Source of the DNA: Edaphochlamys debaryana
Taxonomy: Eukaryota; Chlorophyta; Chlorophyceae; Chlamydomonadales
Reading direction: 5' to 3'
Assembly: GCA_016858145.1 (NCBI GenBank)
Contig: JAEHOE010000070.1
Location: 124,001 to 188,000 of the forward strand
DNA length: 64,000 bases
How positions within the stretch are numbered: position 1 is the stretch's first letter; each line of letters starts with the position of its first letter. The position numbers and the translations under genes were made by a program. The notes beneath the pieces were generated by a model. The model worked only from the letters and a program-made list of their open reading frames with translations, did not search any database and was not told the origin of the DNA. Shown here piece after piece: positions 1-12,460 of this stretch.

Positions 1-190
1 TTTTGATTCACCAACACGAACCTTGCGTTGGGTCACGCTAGGCGTTCCCCGTTGTCTGCTTCCCTTGCTGTCAGCGAAGTTTACGTTAATACGTGTCACA
101 ACCCAACTTCCGAACCCACGACGCACACCCACATGCCCGGCTCTAGTTGACCGAGCGCCGAGCTTTTCCATCGTATCGCATCTCCCTTAC

Positions 191-1251
191 CTTGCTGTTG
201 GGCCGACTGGAGGTCGTGGGCTCCTCAGCCGGAGCAGGTGCCTGCTGCGGCGACGGCGCCGCCGGCAGCTGTTGCTGCTGCTGGGGCTGCGGCACCGGGG
301 GTGGGCGTGCAGGCGAGCCCGAGGGATGCGGCGACGACATCGCTTGGGTGAGAGGCGACTGCGGCTGCTGCGGCTGCGAAGACGACGGCGTGTGGGGCTG
401 GTATCCCTGCGCCTGGTGCGCCGGCGCCGGCGGCGCCACAGGTGGCGCGGGCTGGTGGAGCTTGTGCGCAGCTGGAGAGGTGGGCGGGTACCCCTGCACG
501 CTGGAAACGCTGTCGTACGGGTGCTTCCGCGCGCTGCTGGGCGCTGCCTGCGGCTTGCCGACGTCGTCCATCACCACGTCCTCCGGCACCGTCGCCATGC
601 TGTCATGCAGCTGCAGCGCCGGCAGCTGTTGCGGCTTGTGCGCAGCCGCGGACGGGGGCTGTCCCGGCGGCGGCCGGGGCACATGGGGTGACGCCCCTGG
701 CGGGCTGCCAGCGGACGCTGCGGCAGCGGCCTTCCGCTTCTCCGCTGCCGCCATGGCCACTGCCTGGTCCCGGGCGGCTGCGCTTGTGCCCGCAAAGTAG
801 TTGCCGAAGACCAGCTTGTTCTGTCCCTGCGGCTGCAGCAGCTGCTCCACCGCCGCCTTGCCCTCGGCACTGCGCAACACCATGTCGAGTGCCGCGGGCG
901 TGGACTTGCGGCGCCCGGAGGAGACGCTCAGAATGTTTGACAGGTTGGGCGGCTGGCCTTTGGCAGTGAAGCTGTTCTGGTTGCTGCCGATTTGGACGGG
1001 CGGCAGCACCGCGTTGCCGCTTGGCGACGCATTGTGGTCGGTAAGCATGGGCGCCTCTTTCAGCGTGATGGTGTGTTGCCCTGCCGACGCATTGCTCCGC
1101 ATGCTGCTGGTCGCGATGAGGTCCGGGGGGCCCCGCTCGCCATAGCTGCTGTTTTTGGACTTGATAGAAGAAAACTTGCGAGGAGAGTGCACTCCCGCGT
1201 CCCCCGGAGAGCTAGGGCCCTCGCTGTAGTCAGTACCGGATAGGCTCCCCT
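191..1251 (-). CDS. Internal exon of an unrecognised Pro/Gln-rich protein (partial gene)
   Basis: One 1,061-nt exon is open on the minus strand between an acceptor (ctgcag at 1257-1252) and a strong donor (GTAAGG from 190 down). It encodes 353 codons plus two leading bases, entering in phase 1 and leaving in phase 0. The visible protein starts with a Ser/Lys-rich basic stretch, contains a likely helix (LDMVLRSAEGKAAVEQLLQ), then becomes strongly Pro, Ala and Gln rich, including PVPQPQQQQQLP. I recognise no catalytic or DNA-binding domain. The composition is common in algal nuclear regulators, but that is only a guess. The 3' part lies beyond the window edge and bases 1-190 are read as intron. 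I could not fix the first exon, which must lie between 1258 and about 2000. The gene is divergent from the HisRS gene. Confidence 0.5.
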
Positions 1252-2027
1252 CTGCAGGACATCCGCGCGCACCAGGACAGGTCAGAAATTCCAGAACACA
1301 AGGGTGCTCAACAGGCCTGCATCGTGGGCGGTCAGCGCAGCCAGGCCCTTAACCCCTGTCGAGCAACGCACCCTTGCGGCTGGCGCTGAAGATACGCTGA
1401 AAGTTCCTGCGAACGCGCGTCGAGGAGGGTTGCAGTCAGCACCCTCCAGCATTGCCCTTCGTGCGCCCGCATCAGAGCGCGACCGCTCTGGCTTGCTCAC
1501 TTCTTGAGGGACTTCATCGTGGGTGCTGGGCTCCGAAAAGGCTTGCAAGCCCTGGACACCCAACGCAATTCGGCCTTCTATGCCTGCTCGTCGTCGCCCG
1601 CTCAGCAAGGTTGCTTGTTTGCCTCTCGCGAGAGACCAGAGACCATCGGACTCAAAGCGCGCTCCTCCTACAAGCCTGCGGGCGCTTGTCAGCGCTGGCC
1701 TACTCGAAGGGCCGGCAAGTTGCGGGGTTCGGCAACTTGCAGATGTGTAATACTAGACAGTTCTCTGTATGGCAACGGCTACGTGTGCAAGTGTGGGCGG
1801 GCCCGTCCCGGCCTCCAAGCGCTCGGACGTGGGAAGTGCCATGCGCCATGCCGTGGTCCGCCCCGCGCCCAAGGCAACCGGATCGACTGCTGGGCCTTAA
1901 AGACATCAACACAACGAACAGAGCTTGGCCACCGTACCCGTCGCGACTCGGCGTGCAGGATTGTTTCTAGCAGGTTAACCGGACATTTCTTCAATTGGTT
2001 GTACCCGCTTCATATTGGTGCTGAGAG
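1252..2027. promoter_or_regulatory. Intergenic/5' region between two divergent genes
   Basis: This 776-bp stretch separates the minus-strand exon ending at 1251 from the HisRS start codon at 2028. It must hold the 5' UTR and promoter of HisRS and at least one upstream exon or the promoter of the minus-strand gene. I see no clear TATA box or repeat. The small ORFs here lack matching splice phases. Confidence 0.4.
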
Positions 2028-5000
2028 ATGCTTCCAAGTCAGCTTCTGCGCCCGACGGGGGCCCAGCACCAAGGGGCGAGGCAGCCGTTCAGCGGTGGGG
2101 CCCTCGCGCCGCGCCGATGCGTTGACGGAGCTCGTGTTCGGCGATCGCCGGGGGCGGCAGCGCCCGGGGCGTCGCCTGCAGTCTCTCCCGCGCCGGTGAG
2201 CGACGCGAGCCACACATGGCCGCTGACATCCGCGCTCGGGCCTATCGTCCACCCACGAGCCGGCCCGCCCACCGCAGAAGAGCGAGTCCAGGTCCTCGGC
2301 GGGGAAAATCGCGGAGTCGGCGGGCAAGGCCTCGGGCAGCCGGGGGTCCGCCATGATCGACACGCAGCCTCCACGCGGTGCGATGGGGCGGAGGTCTTCC
2401 AGGGCGCGGGCCTCAACACGCCGGGGGCCAGCCTAGCGGTCGACCTGTGCTAGGCAAAGGCAGTCTTGCAACACCCACCAAACGGAGTTCTAGCGGAGGC
2501 GCCACCCACTCCGCCGAACCCGCCACCCCTACTTCCCTCCCCGCAGCCTGCACTGTCAAACCCCTTCCCCATTCCCCCGAACCCCCCTTCCGCAGGCACG
2601 CGTGACTTCTTCCCGGAGGACATGCGCCTCCGTAACTGGCTGTTTGGCGAGTTCGCGGCCGTGTCCCAGGGCTTTGGGTTTGAGCAGTTCGACGCGCCCG
2701 TGCTGGAGAGCGAGGAGCTGTTCGTGCGCAAGGCGGGCGAGGAGATCACGGAGCAGCTGTACAACTTCGAGGTGCGTATCCTGTGATCCTGTATGGCACG
2801 CATGCGCTGTCGTACGAAGGCAACATTCTTCGGGGGCGGCCTCCGGCGCGCGGACAGACCCCAGCCCATGGCACGCCGCTGCCCTTGCCTACCCACCCGC
2901 CCACCCGCCCACGCCGATCTTCTCCGGTTGCCTGAGTTGTTCTCCGCTGTCCTTGACCTGGCATTGCCGTCCGCCCACAGGACAAGGGCCAGCGACGTGT
3001 GGCGCTGCGCCCCGAGCTGACGCCCTCGCTGGCCCGCCTGGTGCTGCAGGTGGGGCCAGGGCGGGGGGTGGGGGTGGATGGGGGGTCTGTGGAGTCGTAT
3101 GAGCTGAGCGGGGTCGCCCCATCTCATATGTTGAGGGCGGCTTTGATAGGGACGCACCGCTGAGGGGTACAGGGGCGAGGCGACTGGGCGTCTGTGGCCG
3201 AGCTGTGGACAGGAGCTTCCGGCAGATGCCCGAGCCAGGCCGCAGCGGGCAGCCCTCCTTGGCGGCTGGGCCTGTGCCTAAGCACGGCCACCAGCGCTCT
3301 TGGCCCGAGCGTATCTGTGGCAAGGCCTGACCTCCTCCTTTCCTGGATCCTGGATTCTGCGTTCTGGCCCCTGCAGAAGGGCAAGGCCATGCAGCTGCCC
3401 GCCAAGTGGTTCGCCATCGGGCAGTGCTGGCGTTACGAGCGCATGACCCGGGGGCGCAGGTGCGTGCGGACGGGGGAGGGGCAGGGACACAGCGCTCCAG
3501 GCTCCTGGCTGGGTCTCAATCCGGGGCCTTGGCGTGATGGGCGGGGGACGGGGCGCGGCATACCCCTGCTGTAGGGCGCTTCGGCTGGAGGGACCACAGC
3601 AGTGGGACGCGGGGGGAGCAGTCAAGGCCGGCGCCGCCCACGCGTCCCCCCTCCCGCCCTCCCCCCAGGCGGGAGCACTACCAGTGGAACATGGACGTGG
3701 TGGGGGTGCCGGGCGTGGAGGCGGAGGCGGAGCTGCTGGCAGCCATCGTGGCGTTCTTCGAGCGCGTGGGGCTGACGGCGGAGGACGTCGTGCTCAAGGT
3801 CTCCAACCGCAAGGTGCTTTGGGCGGTTGGGGCGGTTAGGTTGGTTGGGGTGGTTGTGGCGGTTGGGTTGGTTGTGGTGGTTGGGGGGTGGAATTGTAGG
3901 GGGCTTGGTGCCCAGGGTCTGGGCGGCTGTTTCGGGGGAAGGGCAGGACCGGCCCGCCTTGCGTCGGCGCACGCGCAACCCCAACCCGCCTCCGCCTGCC
4001 CCGCTTTCCCCCGCCTTCCCCGCTCCCCAACTCTCCCTCCCTCCCCAATCTCCCCACTCCCCCGCCTACCCGTTCCGCCGTGCCCTCTCCTCCGTGGTGG
4101 TTGCTTCGCCATGCCCAGGTGAGTCCGGGACGAGGCGGGTCTCGTTTCGGGGGATAATGTTATGTGCCTTTCGGGTGGTGGTGTGCGGCGCGTTGCACTT
4201 GCATGCCCAAAGCACCCCAGCGACCTGCCGGTCTGTTACCTGCGACTCTATAGTGCTTCGGGATAGCGTTCAGCCGCCGCTGCCTACGCCACTTTCAGCT
4301 CCAGCCTCAGCGCACGCCTCTTCCGCGGACACCCGAACCTATCATGGACACTGTGGCGGTATGTACTTTCTCCGGCAATCCCACTAACCATTCGACGCTC
4401 TCCCGCTTATCAGCTTCAAACTCCCCCGCCTACCCCCCGCAGGTGCTGCAGGCCGTGTGCGCGCGCTACGGCGTGCCGGACGAGTCCTTTGCGCGCGTGT
4501 GCGTGATCGTGGACAAGCTGGACAAGATGCCCAGGTGGAGCGGGAGAAGGGCAGGGGGGTCGTTTGTTGCTGAGCGGGATGGGGGTGGGGGGCGGCCGGG
4601 ATAAAGGGCGGGCGGGGCAGGCGGGGGTGCCTCCCGTACCTGTTCCTTTCGACTTCACGCAACGCGCGCCACAGCCGACTTCGCCGCCACTCACTACGGT
4701 ACTCCCTCTTGACGGCTTCACCACACGCCCCACGCCCCCCCCCCACATGGCGGCCGGCGTCTCGCCCCACCGCAGGGAGAAGGTGGAGGAGGAGCTTGCG
4801 GCCATCGGTGTGCCCCCCGCCACCGTGGACGGGGTGCTGGGGGCGCTGGGGCTGCGGTCGGTGGAGGAGCTGGGGGCGCTGCTGGGGCCGGAGTCGGAGG
4901 CAGTGGCGGAGCTGGGGCGGCTGTTTGAGCTGGCCGAGGGGTACGGGTACAAGGTGGGGCAAGGGGGCGAGGGAGGGGGCGAGGGAGGAATTGGAAGGGG

Positions 5001-6373
5001 CGAAGGGAGAGCTGGAGAGGCAGGGAGGGGCGGTCAACTGGGGTTGGCTAGGGGTAGGGGGCAGGGCAAGCGGCAAGGCGAGGACGTGGCGTACGGGAGC
5101 AGGAAAGCGGGAGGGAAGCGGGGCTCCGCGCACGGGCTGCCCTCGCTGCAATGCGCTGCCCTCCCTCCCCTTCCCCCGCAGGACTGGCTCTCCTTCGACC
5201 CCTCCGTTGTCCGTGGCCTCGCCTACTACACAGGTGCGCGCCTGCGTCCGTGCGCAACAGGGTTCGTTGCATGCGATCCCGCCCTCCGTCCATCGCTCGC
5301 TGCCAACAGCCGCCATGCAAGCCGTTGATCCGGGGAGCCACTCAGCCGCGCAAACGACGTGCCTCCACCAGGGGCCCCACCACCCCACCCCCTCCCCTCT
5401 CCCGCTTACCAGCTTCAAAAGAACCCTCCCCTCCCCCTGTCCTCCCCCAGGCACGGTCTTCGAGGGCCGCGACCGCGCCGGCAAGCTGCGCGCCATCTGC
5501 GGCGGCGGCCGCTACGACCGCCTGCTGGCGGCCTTCGGGGGCGAGGCGCAGCCCATGGCGGGGTTCGGTTTCGGCGATGCGGTCATCGTGGAGCTGCTTA
5601 AGGACAAGGGCATACTGCCGGCGCCCGCGCACACGGTAGGGGGGGCTCTGCAGGGTTCGCCGTTTGGCCATCTTGGGAGAGGGGGGTCGGGAGAAAGGGA
5701 AGGGGAGGAAGATGGAGAGGGGCGAGGCGCGAGGCGCGATGTTGCTCGTTGACGTGGAGAGCCCCTTGTCCCTTGTCCCTTGTCCTGGTCATCCTCACTG
5801 CTACCTCGCCACCCTTCCTCGCCATCCCCGCTCGACCCTCCCGTCCCCCTCCCCCCCACCCCCCACAGGTCGACGACGTGGTGGTCCCCCTGGACGCAGC
5901 GCTGCGCCCCGCCGCCTCGGGCATCGCCACGCGGCTGCGGCGCGCGGGGCGGCGCGTGGACCTCGTGCTGGAGGCCAAGAAGATGAAGTGGGCGTTCAAG
6001 GTGGGGGGTGCACGGGGGGTTGGAGGTCCGTGCAGGCGTGGGGGGCCGTACCGGGCTGGGACACCACCGAGATGCACCCCGTGCCACGCCCCCACGCCTC
6101 CCCTGCGTTATCTATCTACGTACCGGGACCTCTACAAGGCAGCGCTTCCCTGGCGCAGGCGGCGCGATCCCGCTCAGCAACGAACACCCCACTCCTCCCC
6201 CCTTGTCACCCACCCCCTCCCCTTCATTCCCCGCCCCCCAGCACGCCGAGAAGCTGGGCGCCAAGCGGCTGCTGCTGGTGGGCGCATCCGAGTGGGAGCG
6301 AGGCTGCGTGGTGGTCAAGGACCTGGCCGCGTTCGAGCAGAAGGAGGTGCCCGTGGCCGAGCTGGCGCCTTGA
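2028..6373 (+). CDS. HRS1: Histidyl-tRNA synthetase, organellar (plant plastid/mitochondrial) type
   Basis: Class II aminoacyl-tRNA synthetase that charges tRNA-His. Exons: 2028-2195, 2278-2377, 2596-2771, 2981-3049, 3377-3459, 3669-3813, 4443-4534, 4776-4953, 5182-5233, 5451-5635, 5869-6000, 6242-6373. They total 1,512 nt (503 aa) and all phases match. Residues 1 to about 70 are Arg/Ser/Ala rich with almost no acidic residues, fitting an organelle transit peptide. The catalytic core begins at [20 protein letters not shown] (about residue 87), formed exactly by joining exons 2 and 3. Next come [12 protein letters not shown], motif 2 ([20 protein letters not shown]), the HisA-type motif [15 protein letters not shown], the CGGGRYDRL block, a motif-3 region [13 protein letters not shown] and the C-terminal anticodon-binding domain. 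The motif-3 and RGLAYY forms are, from memory, those of plant organellar enzymes. Intron 6 (3814-4442) contains a GGTTGG-rich repeat. Cytosolic use from an alternative start cannot be excluded. Confidence 0.95.
3829..3892 (+). repeat. GGTTGG-type simple repeat in HisRS intron 6
   Basis: About 64 bp made of degenerate GGTTG(G/T)GG units directly after the donor of intron 6. It is open in one frame, but its codons lie outside the conserved HisRS sequence and the flanking exons join in phase without it. Confidence 0.7.
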
Positions 6374-8083
6374 TCTGCCGTGATCTCATCTGGGTCGGGT
6401 CGGGCCGTCCAGTTGGGATGCCGTTTTTGTGCAAGTCAGTGGATGGCGCCGGATGGGTGGTCAGCCGGTGGATGAGGATGAGGTTTGTGGGGGCTTGTGG
6501 GGAGTGGTGTGGGCCTTGGATGCAGGAGGCCCTGCAGGTTTTGGGTGCGAGAGAGCGTTGGCCAGGTGTGGTGGGGGGAAGGTTTTGGGCTTGGGGACAT
6601 CGGGTCAGGGCGGGTGGAGGGAGGAGCGGGTGAGAGTCTGAGAGGGGAGCATGCATGGGAGCGGTGAGGGGATGAGGGTAAAGGGTGTGACCCGGGGTCC
6701 GTTAGGTAGCGGAGAGGCTTGGGCGGGGGAGGAGGCCTCGAGGCTCAGTGGAGAGCAGGTTGGGCTTGGGGAGCCGCGCAAGCAGGATGGGTTGCATGTG
6801 CAAGTGCTGTGCTGCGCTGCAACTGTGCCGAGGGAGTGAGCGCTGGCTTTGGCCATGCGCGTGTGCGGGACGCGCGTAACGGTGTGTGTGCCCGAGGCGG
6901 GGAGACCGAGTTTCAAGGGCCCATGAGCCGGCACTGCGGTACGGTAGTGTGCTTGGGCTGGCAGGCTGCGTGGGGCAAGCCTTGCTCGCGGGTGCGTGCA
7001 CGCACCAGCCCGATGGTTACGGGCTTGCTTGCAACTACCCAGGCGTGCCGAGACGTCCGTGCCTGTCCGTGCTTCAGCGGAGCTGGTCGATCCCATTGGA
7101 GCAGGGATCGTCTTGAGCCAAGCAAGGTGCCGTCCCTTATGCTCGCAGGCGCAAAGGGTGGGGTCCGGGGCCTGGGGCAAAACTGTTAAACAAGGGTATC
7201 TACCAGACCTTACGACAGGGAGAAGGGCTGAGCCCAGTCTAACCCTGCGAGGCCGGGAAGTACTGGGCCGCGCACTGGAGCACTGAACTCCGAATGTTAG
7301 GTCGGTTACGACTGGGTGCGTGCGGACTGCTTTCATGGCGTTTCGTCTTCCTCTCCTAGTGGTGGCTGGGGGGACGGCCCTCAACCAAGCACTTTGCTGC
7401 GATAGTGAGCCCCCAGTTGAAGATGCAGCTCCTTCGGTACGATGCACATGCACATGCGGTGCTGGCATTTCGTCAGGCCGCCCGTCCCAGTGGCGCGGCT
7501 GCCGAGCCTGAGCACCCCGACAATCCTCGAGGACGCCAAGCAGTCATGAGCAATGCCTCTTGCGGGCGTAACGCCACTAATGGGTATCAGGGGCGGAAAG
7601 CTGGCCTGCATGCACCTAGCTGCCTGGCTTGTCGTTCTGAGGGGCGTGCTCTGACCTGATGGATGGATGGCTGGGCTAAGTGGGCTTCCTCATCACTCGC
7701 TCAGGAATCACTCTCAGCGAAGGCCTGTCACGATGTGCTGTCCTAGTATCAGTATCACTCCCCACTGGCTGGCGGGAGAGCTGCATGCATCTGCCTGCCG
7801 CCGCAGGGTGGGCGGAATGGAGGGTGGTGGGACTCAAGCGATGGCCGGCGGTTTTGCCCCCTTGCCTCCCACCTTCCCTCTCTCCCAGACACACAGGCTG
7901 ACAGGCAGAGGCGGTGATTCGCTGGAAGCGGCCTCATTACCCGCCGTGAACTCCGCTGAGGGCCTGGGTCGCGTGCGGTATGTGGAGCTGCACCACCTCC
8001 CTTGTAACCGCATGCAGCCTCGGGCGGGTGGGGTGCAGTCCGGTCCCCGCACGGTCTGCGGCTAATTGAGAGGTGCGAATGAG
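6374..8083. other. HisRS 3' UTR and gene-poor tract
   Basis: There are no supportable coding exons. The sequence is G/T rich in its first kilobase, as expected of a long algal 3' UTR. The only TGTAA on the plus strand is at 8003-8007, about 1.6 kb past the stop codon. It could be the HisRS poly(A) signal, but the distance makes that uncertain. Confidence 0.4.
8003..8007 (+). terminator. Candidate TGTAA polyadenylation signal (HisRS)
   Basis: TGTAA is the usual poly(A) signal of volvocine algae. This is the first plus-strand copy I find after the HisRS stop at 6373. The long distance keeps confidence low. Confidence 0.25.
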
Positions 8084-8318
8084 TGAAAGCAGTGGGCGGA
8101 ACGATCAGGATATGCAGAACAGTGCGAAGGTTGGAGTGCGCCCGGCCGAGTTCGTCTCACAGCAGTACAAGTCCTGGTCCGTGAGGTAGGTGAAGGGTTG
8201 ACTGCACGCTATCCCAGCCTGCGCATGACACGCAGCATCACTCCTTGTGGTGTACACACCGCAGTACTCAGGCCGAGACGAGTCCTGGCAGCAGGGAAAC
8301 GGCCCCGTGTCGTCCCTG
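8084..8318 (+). pseudogene. Gene fragment, plus-strand arm of an inverted repeat
   Basis: Near-identical in reverse complement to 11549-11777, with a handful of differences over about 230 bp. It reads as two exon pieces: one ending KFVSQQYKSW-like (here EFVSQQYKSWS) at 8180, a GTGAGG donor at 8181, an 84-bp intron, an acceptor at 8264, then YSGRDESWQQGNGPVSSL to 8318 followed by GTCAGG. The pieces join in phase 0 in this copy. There is no start codon or continuation upstream, so it is a fragment of a gene whose parent lies elsewhere. The retained intron points to DNA-level copying and not retroposition. I do not recognise the protein. Confidence 0.7.
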
Positions 8319-11300
8319 GTCAGGCATGCATGGGTTCAAGCTGCCGCCCAGGCGCGCGCCGAAAACCCATGCACGTCCCCCTCTACGGTAACGGCAAGCT
8401 GGCAACGGGTGTGGTCGGTTGACGGAGTGTTTCGACCTCTTTTTCCAACAACGCGCGTTACCCCCGAGAATCCTCCTCCCCTACCTCCTGTCGTCGCCCC
8501 CCCTCACGGTACTCACGCCCCCCCCGCCGCCCTTGCCCGCCGAATAATAAGCCCGAACGCCCCACCATGGCTACATGGCTTCGTTTGATCACGCCTTGCC
8601 CTGAAATTGGTCATCATACTATGGCAGCAACCCTTAAACACATGACAGATCCGTCGCTCGCTTGCCCCCTCTCCCCGCCTGACAGCGCTGTACATACAGC
8701 CGAGTTGCGCCCCGCCGGCCGTCCCTCTATTCTGCCCTTAAAAACGTCTTAGGTTCGGGGCGTGCCCCAGGGTCAACCAAAGGGGCAGTCACAACCGCCG
8801 GTTACCCGGCCCAAACCTGAACTCTCTCAGGCCTGCCGTGCTCTGCTGCCTTTCGCCCGAGGCCTCGACCGAGGCCTCGGACGAGCTCCTCCATCCGCCT
8901 CGCTCCGCATGCATGCGCCTTCGCCGACGGGCTACCGTCCACCCCCGCCGCGCATGATGACCTGTTCGGGCGTCGAGGCCAGTTGTCAGGGCGTTGTTGC
9001 AAGGGCATGCTTATCAGACTCACAACATCTGGGTGTCCATTGCCAATCAAGGGCAGGGCAGCTTGACCCTTTGGCGCCTGTGCCTCTCCTTCCCATGCAT
9101 GCCCCCCGCCCGTGCGCCTGATCGACCTCCCAGAAGCCCATTATTCATTCGCGCTCCCAGGATGCTTTTGGTCTCGAGCCCTTCGCTCACTTCACACGCA
9201 CATGCCTGGTCCGATGCCCCTGCCTGCAGGGGGAAAGGAGACACGGGAGGCGAGGGGGGATCACATACACCAGCCAGGATGTGAGCCGACTCTGGCCACT
9301 GTTTTGCTGTGCCGTGCCCCTGCTCTCCCAAGCACCTCCACACCGCCCCTCGGCTTCCCCAAGCACCCAGGACCCCATCGGTGAGATGGAGTTACGCCCA
9401 CCTGGGTGGATGAAGGGGAGCACGCGCACATTCATACATGTGGGGTGCACCCCACACCATGCGGTGCCGCCGGCTGAGCGAGGGCAAGGAATTCTGACGT
9501 CAGTGAGCATTACTCTGGGCAGCAGATAGACCCAGCAGCAGGCAGCAGAGGAGCCGGCATCACAGCTATGAGACGTACGAACGTCCGGCCACGTGGCCCT
9601 AGCTAGCGCATGGCTGGATGGCTGGAGCGTCGCTTCACGCCGTGCGGCCGGGCGGGTTTGCTCAACTTGTCCCCCGGTGGGGCTACTTAATCGCTAGTGT
9701 GTGGCAGGGACGCTCGCTGCAGCGACAGCGGAGACGACGGAACGGGAGGTGGCAGGGGGCCTTCGTGGCGTCGACGCACCTTGGCAAGTTAACGCGCTAG
9801 CTCTTGGTTGAAGGAACGAAGCAAGGGGGGAAGACAGTTCTTGGGCCCAGCCAGAGCTAGCGTGGTTTAGGAGAGGAGGGCACAATCATGGAGTTAGGAA
9901 TGAAGTGATGCGCCCCTGCCCGACCAGACAGACAGACAGACAGGCAGGTTTTACAGGTGTTGACCCAACCCGCACGCTTCGTTAGGGCCAGAGTCGGGAA
10001 GAAGCGCCCCATAGCACGAGGGCATTGCTGCCAAAAAGGAGCCCATATCACCTCCTTGAAAGCACACCTCCCTGACCCCCCCCTGTCCAGTCGCGTACCG
10101 GTACCCTGCCCTGCTCTCTGATCTGACGGTTAGATCACAACATCTGCAGAACGTGCCCCCTGTTTGCATGTGGGGGCCGGGTGGCGGGGGCGAGATGATT
10201 GATCGAGGCAGGTCAAGTGAGGCTAAGGTGGCAGCGCTTCGCTTGTCACCACCGCTACCACCGCTCATGCTCGGCCCATGGCTTGCCCCAGGCTTCTATC
10301 AACAAGCCATGTTTGCTGCAGCAGGGCGCAGGCATTTAGGGAACGACCATACGTGACATGCATTCCTAAACTCCCCGCTAGCTAGCTGCATATCCGTCGT
10401 TGCATGCGCCCTGCCTCCATGATGCATGATCGAAGGGGTTGGCACCGGAGGCAGGGGGTAGCACTAGGTGGCACCCCCCGCCAGGAGGGGCCCTCCTGCC
10501 CCCCGCAGCCGCTGCGTTTCTAATCCCCCTCTACATCGGGTACTAGCCGCCGTGCATGATGCTTCACAGAGCAGCAGTAGACAGAGGACGAGTGCACGCA
10601 CCTATCCACATGCACCAGCCATCCAGAATCCACCTCTAGTGGCAAACAGAGACAGGTTACCTGCGTAACCCTGGCGCTAGCTAGCTATCCAGCCATATGC
10701 TGACGTCCTAGACGCCCATACCTGATGAGGGCGACGAGCGAGAATGTCCACCATCCAGCCGGGACCAGCAGGCCTGCAACCAACCGCGCGGGCGGGGGTA
10801 CGAGCGGGACGGGGTTAGCGGTGGGAAGGGCCGGCGCCAGGTGATAATAATAAGCAGCCAAAAATGGGTCCATTTGTGGGAGGGTGTCCTCCTCCTCCTC
10901 CTACCTGTGTCCCTGGCTGCATGCAAGCGATTGCCACCGATGCGCCAGTGGCTACCGGTACCACGGGCCCACGCACGTGCAAGCTCACCACCCGGTTGCA
11001 GATCGCCTTCCTTGACCCACGGCCAAAGCCACGTTCGTTGGCAAGACGGGCACTGCGCGCGCGCCGGTACAGCTGCACCAACGCCCTAGGGAGGAGTGCA
11101 TGGTCGAGGGCCCTTCCTTCCGTTGTGCATTCCCGCTAGGGGTATCCTGAGGCGAGGGAGGTGGCTGCGCGCGTGCATTGAGCGATCCGTGCCCCCGTGC
11201 ACAAGCCCACAAGGGGTCGGGGGGGCGGGGCCTAGGGTGCCCCCCGGGCACAGGCCAACGGCTAAGTGAGGTAAGTGGGGTTTGACCGACACGGGTCCTC

Positions 11301-11548
11301 CTCTTCCAAGCGCTCGTACTACTCGGTAACCCCGCAAATGCACGAATACGCTCATGGAGAGCGAGCTAGCTGTCGCGGCGCATGCAGCAGGCCCTCAGCT
11401 CCAGCTCCGGACCTGACCGTGGATCACCTTGGCTCCAGCACGCGCCTGGGCGGCAGCCCGAGCCCATGCTTGATACAAGCAGCAGACCGTGACCCGAGCG
11501 CTTTGGCATGCAGCAGCTCGGCGTGGAGGGTGCGCCCGAGCGAAGGCG
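8318..11548. other. Spacer between inverted-repeat arms, no gene seen
   Basis: This is 3.2 kb without convincing exons. It holds scattered GCATGC and GCTAGC words and short simple repeats: (GACA)n-like at about 9924-9950, and GCTAGCTAGC at about 10378-10390 and 10676-10686. I found no transposase, tRNA or rRNA signature by eye. A weaker resemblance between the arms resumes at about 8330-8362 and 11440-11470. Confidence 0.5.
9924..9953 (+). repeat. (GACA)n microsatellite
   Basis: A short run of tetranucleotide units reading CAGACAGACAGACAGACAGG, in the gene-poor tract. Confidence 0.7.
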
Positions 11549-11800
11549 AGGGACGACACGGGGCCGTTTCCCTGCTGCCAGGACTCGTCTTGGCCTGAGT
11601 ACTGCGGTGTGTACACCACAAGGAGTGATGCTGCGTGTCATGCGCATGCTGGGATAGCGTGCAGTCAACCCTTCACCTCACGGCCAGGACTTGTACTGCT
11701 GTGAGACGAACTTGGCCGGGCGCACTCCAACCTTCGCACTGTTCTGCATATCCTGATCGTTCCGCCCACTGCTTTCACATGGAAAGACCTTGTACACAAC
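11549..11800 (-). pseudogene. Gene fragment, minus-strand arm of an inverted repeat
   Basis: The minus-strand counterpart of 8084-8317. It extends further 5', with an acceptor (CTCGCAG) before 11800 and an exon 11800-11682 beginning VVYKVFPCESSGRNDQDMQN. A 1-base difference next to the donor (TGGCC before GTGAGG, against TGGTCC in the plus copy) puts the two exon pieces out of phase here, so this copy looks disabled. The second piece starts at 11601 and continues past the point where the plus copy diverges, carrying about 80 bp that the plus copy lacks. Confidence 0.65.
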
Positions 11801-12460
11801 CTGCGAGGCTGTCTCGCTTGAGAGCAACGACACACGCGGAATCCAAGCTTGCTGTTGCTTGTAGTGCGCCTTGTTGCGGCTAGTCCAGCAATAGGCAGCG
11901 CTTCGCCGCTCCTGCGCAGTGTCTGGATCCGCGTCAGGCGAAACTGAGCACACGCTGCTCCAGCGCCAAAACCAGGCGGGGCGCATCGGCTTCTCCGGCT
12001 TCTCCGGTTCTCGGGTTCCCCGGTTTTCCACTGGGTTTAGTCCCGGAAACAGGGGCAGAGGGCCGACAACTCGACCGCCTTGTGTTGGAATTGGCATCGG
12101 CAGCCGCGCTGCGGCGCTTTACGTGTCCTGATCAAACAGGTGATTTCATGTAGAAATGCTCGAGACTACTCTCAGCCCGCGTGGCCGCGTGCGTCGGCCC
12201 GTAACGACTGCCTCGTGCAGCATGGCACCTGCGCTGTTTCGACGTAGAGGACGTCGCGGTTGACGCGGCCGAAACCCCTGCCCCTTTTACTGCAGCGTGC
12301 TGAACTGGCATTTACCGGATCGCGGCGGTGGGCGGTGGGAGGACTTAGTCAAGAAGGCGCGGCACGCACCCAGCCACGTCCGTGGAAAGAAAGGCATGCG
12401 GGCGCCGGTGGGAGTTGCTGAAGCCGGCCGTGCTTGAGCACGGTCGGCTGGGGAGCCGCC
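11801..12460. other. Intergenic/5' region upstream of the SAND-Tudor gene
   Basis: About 660 bp. A minus-strand frame stays open over 11800-12097, but most of it lies upstream of the acceptor of the gene fragment and reads as low-complexity sequence. The remainder presumably holds the promoter and 5' UTR of the plus-strand gene starting at 12461. No TATA box is obvious. Confidence 0.35.

Noticed and set aside
2273..2354. Minus-strand ATG exon ([14 protein letters not shown]...) with a phase-1 donor matching the exon at 1251
   Set aside because: It lies antisense to HisRS exon 2, which joins exon 3 to make the conserved [12 protein letters not shown] block and takes up the transit-peptide exon in phase 0. 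The HisRS reading is far better supported.
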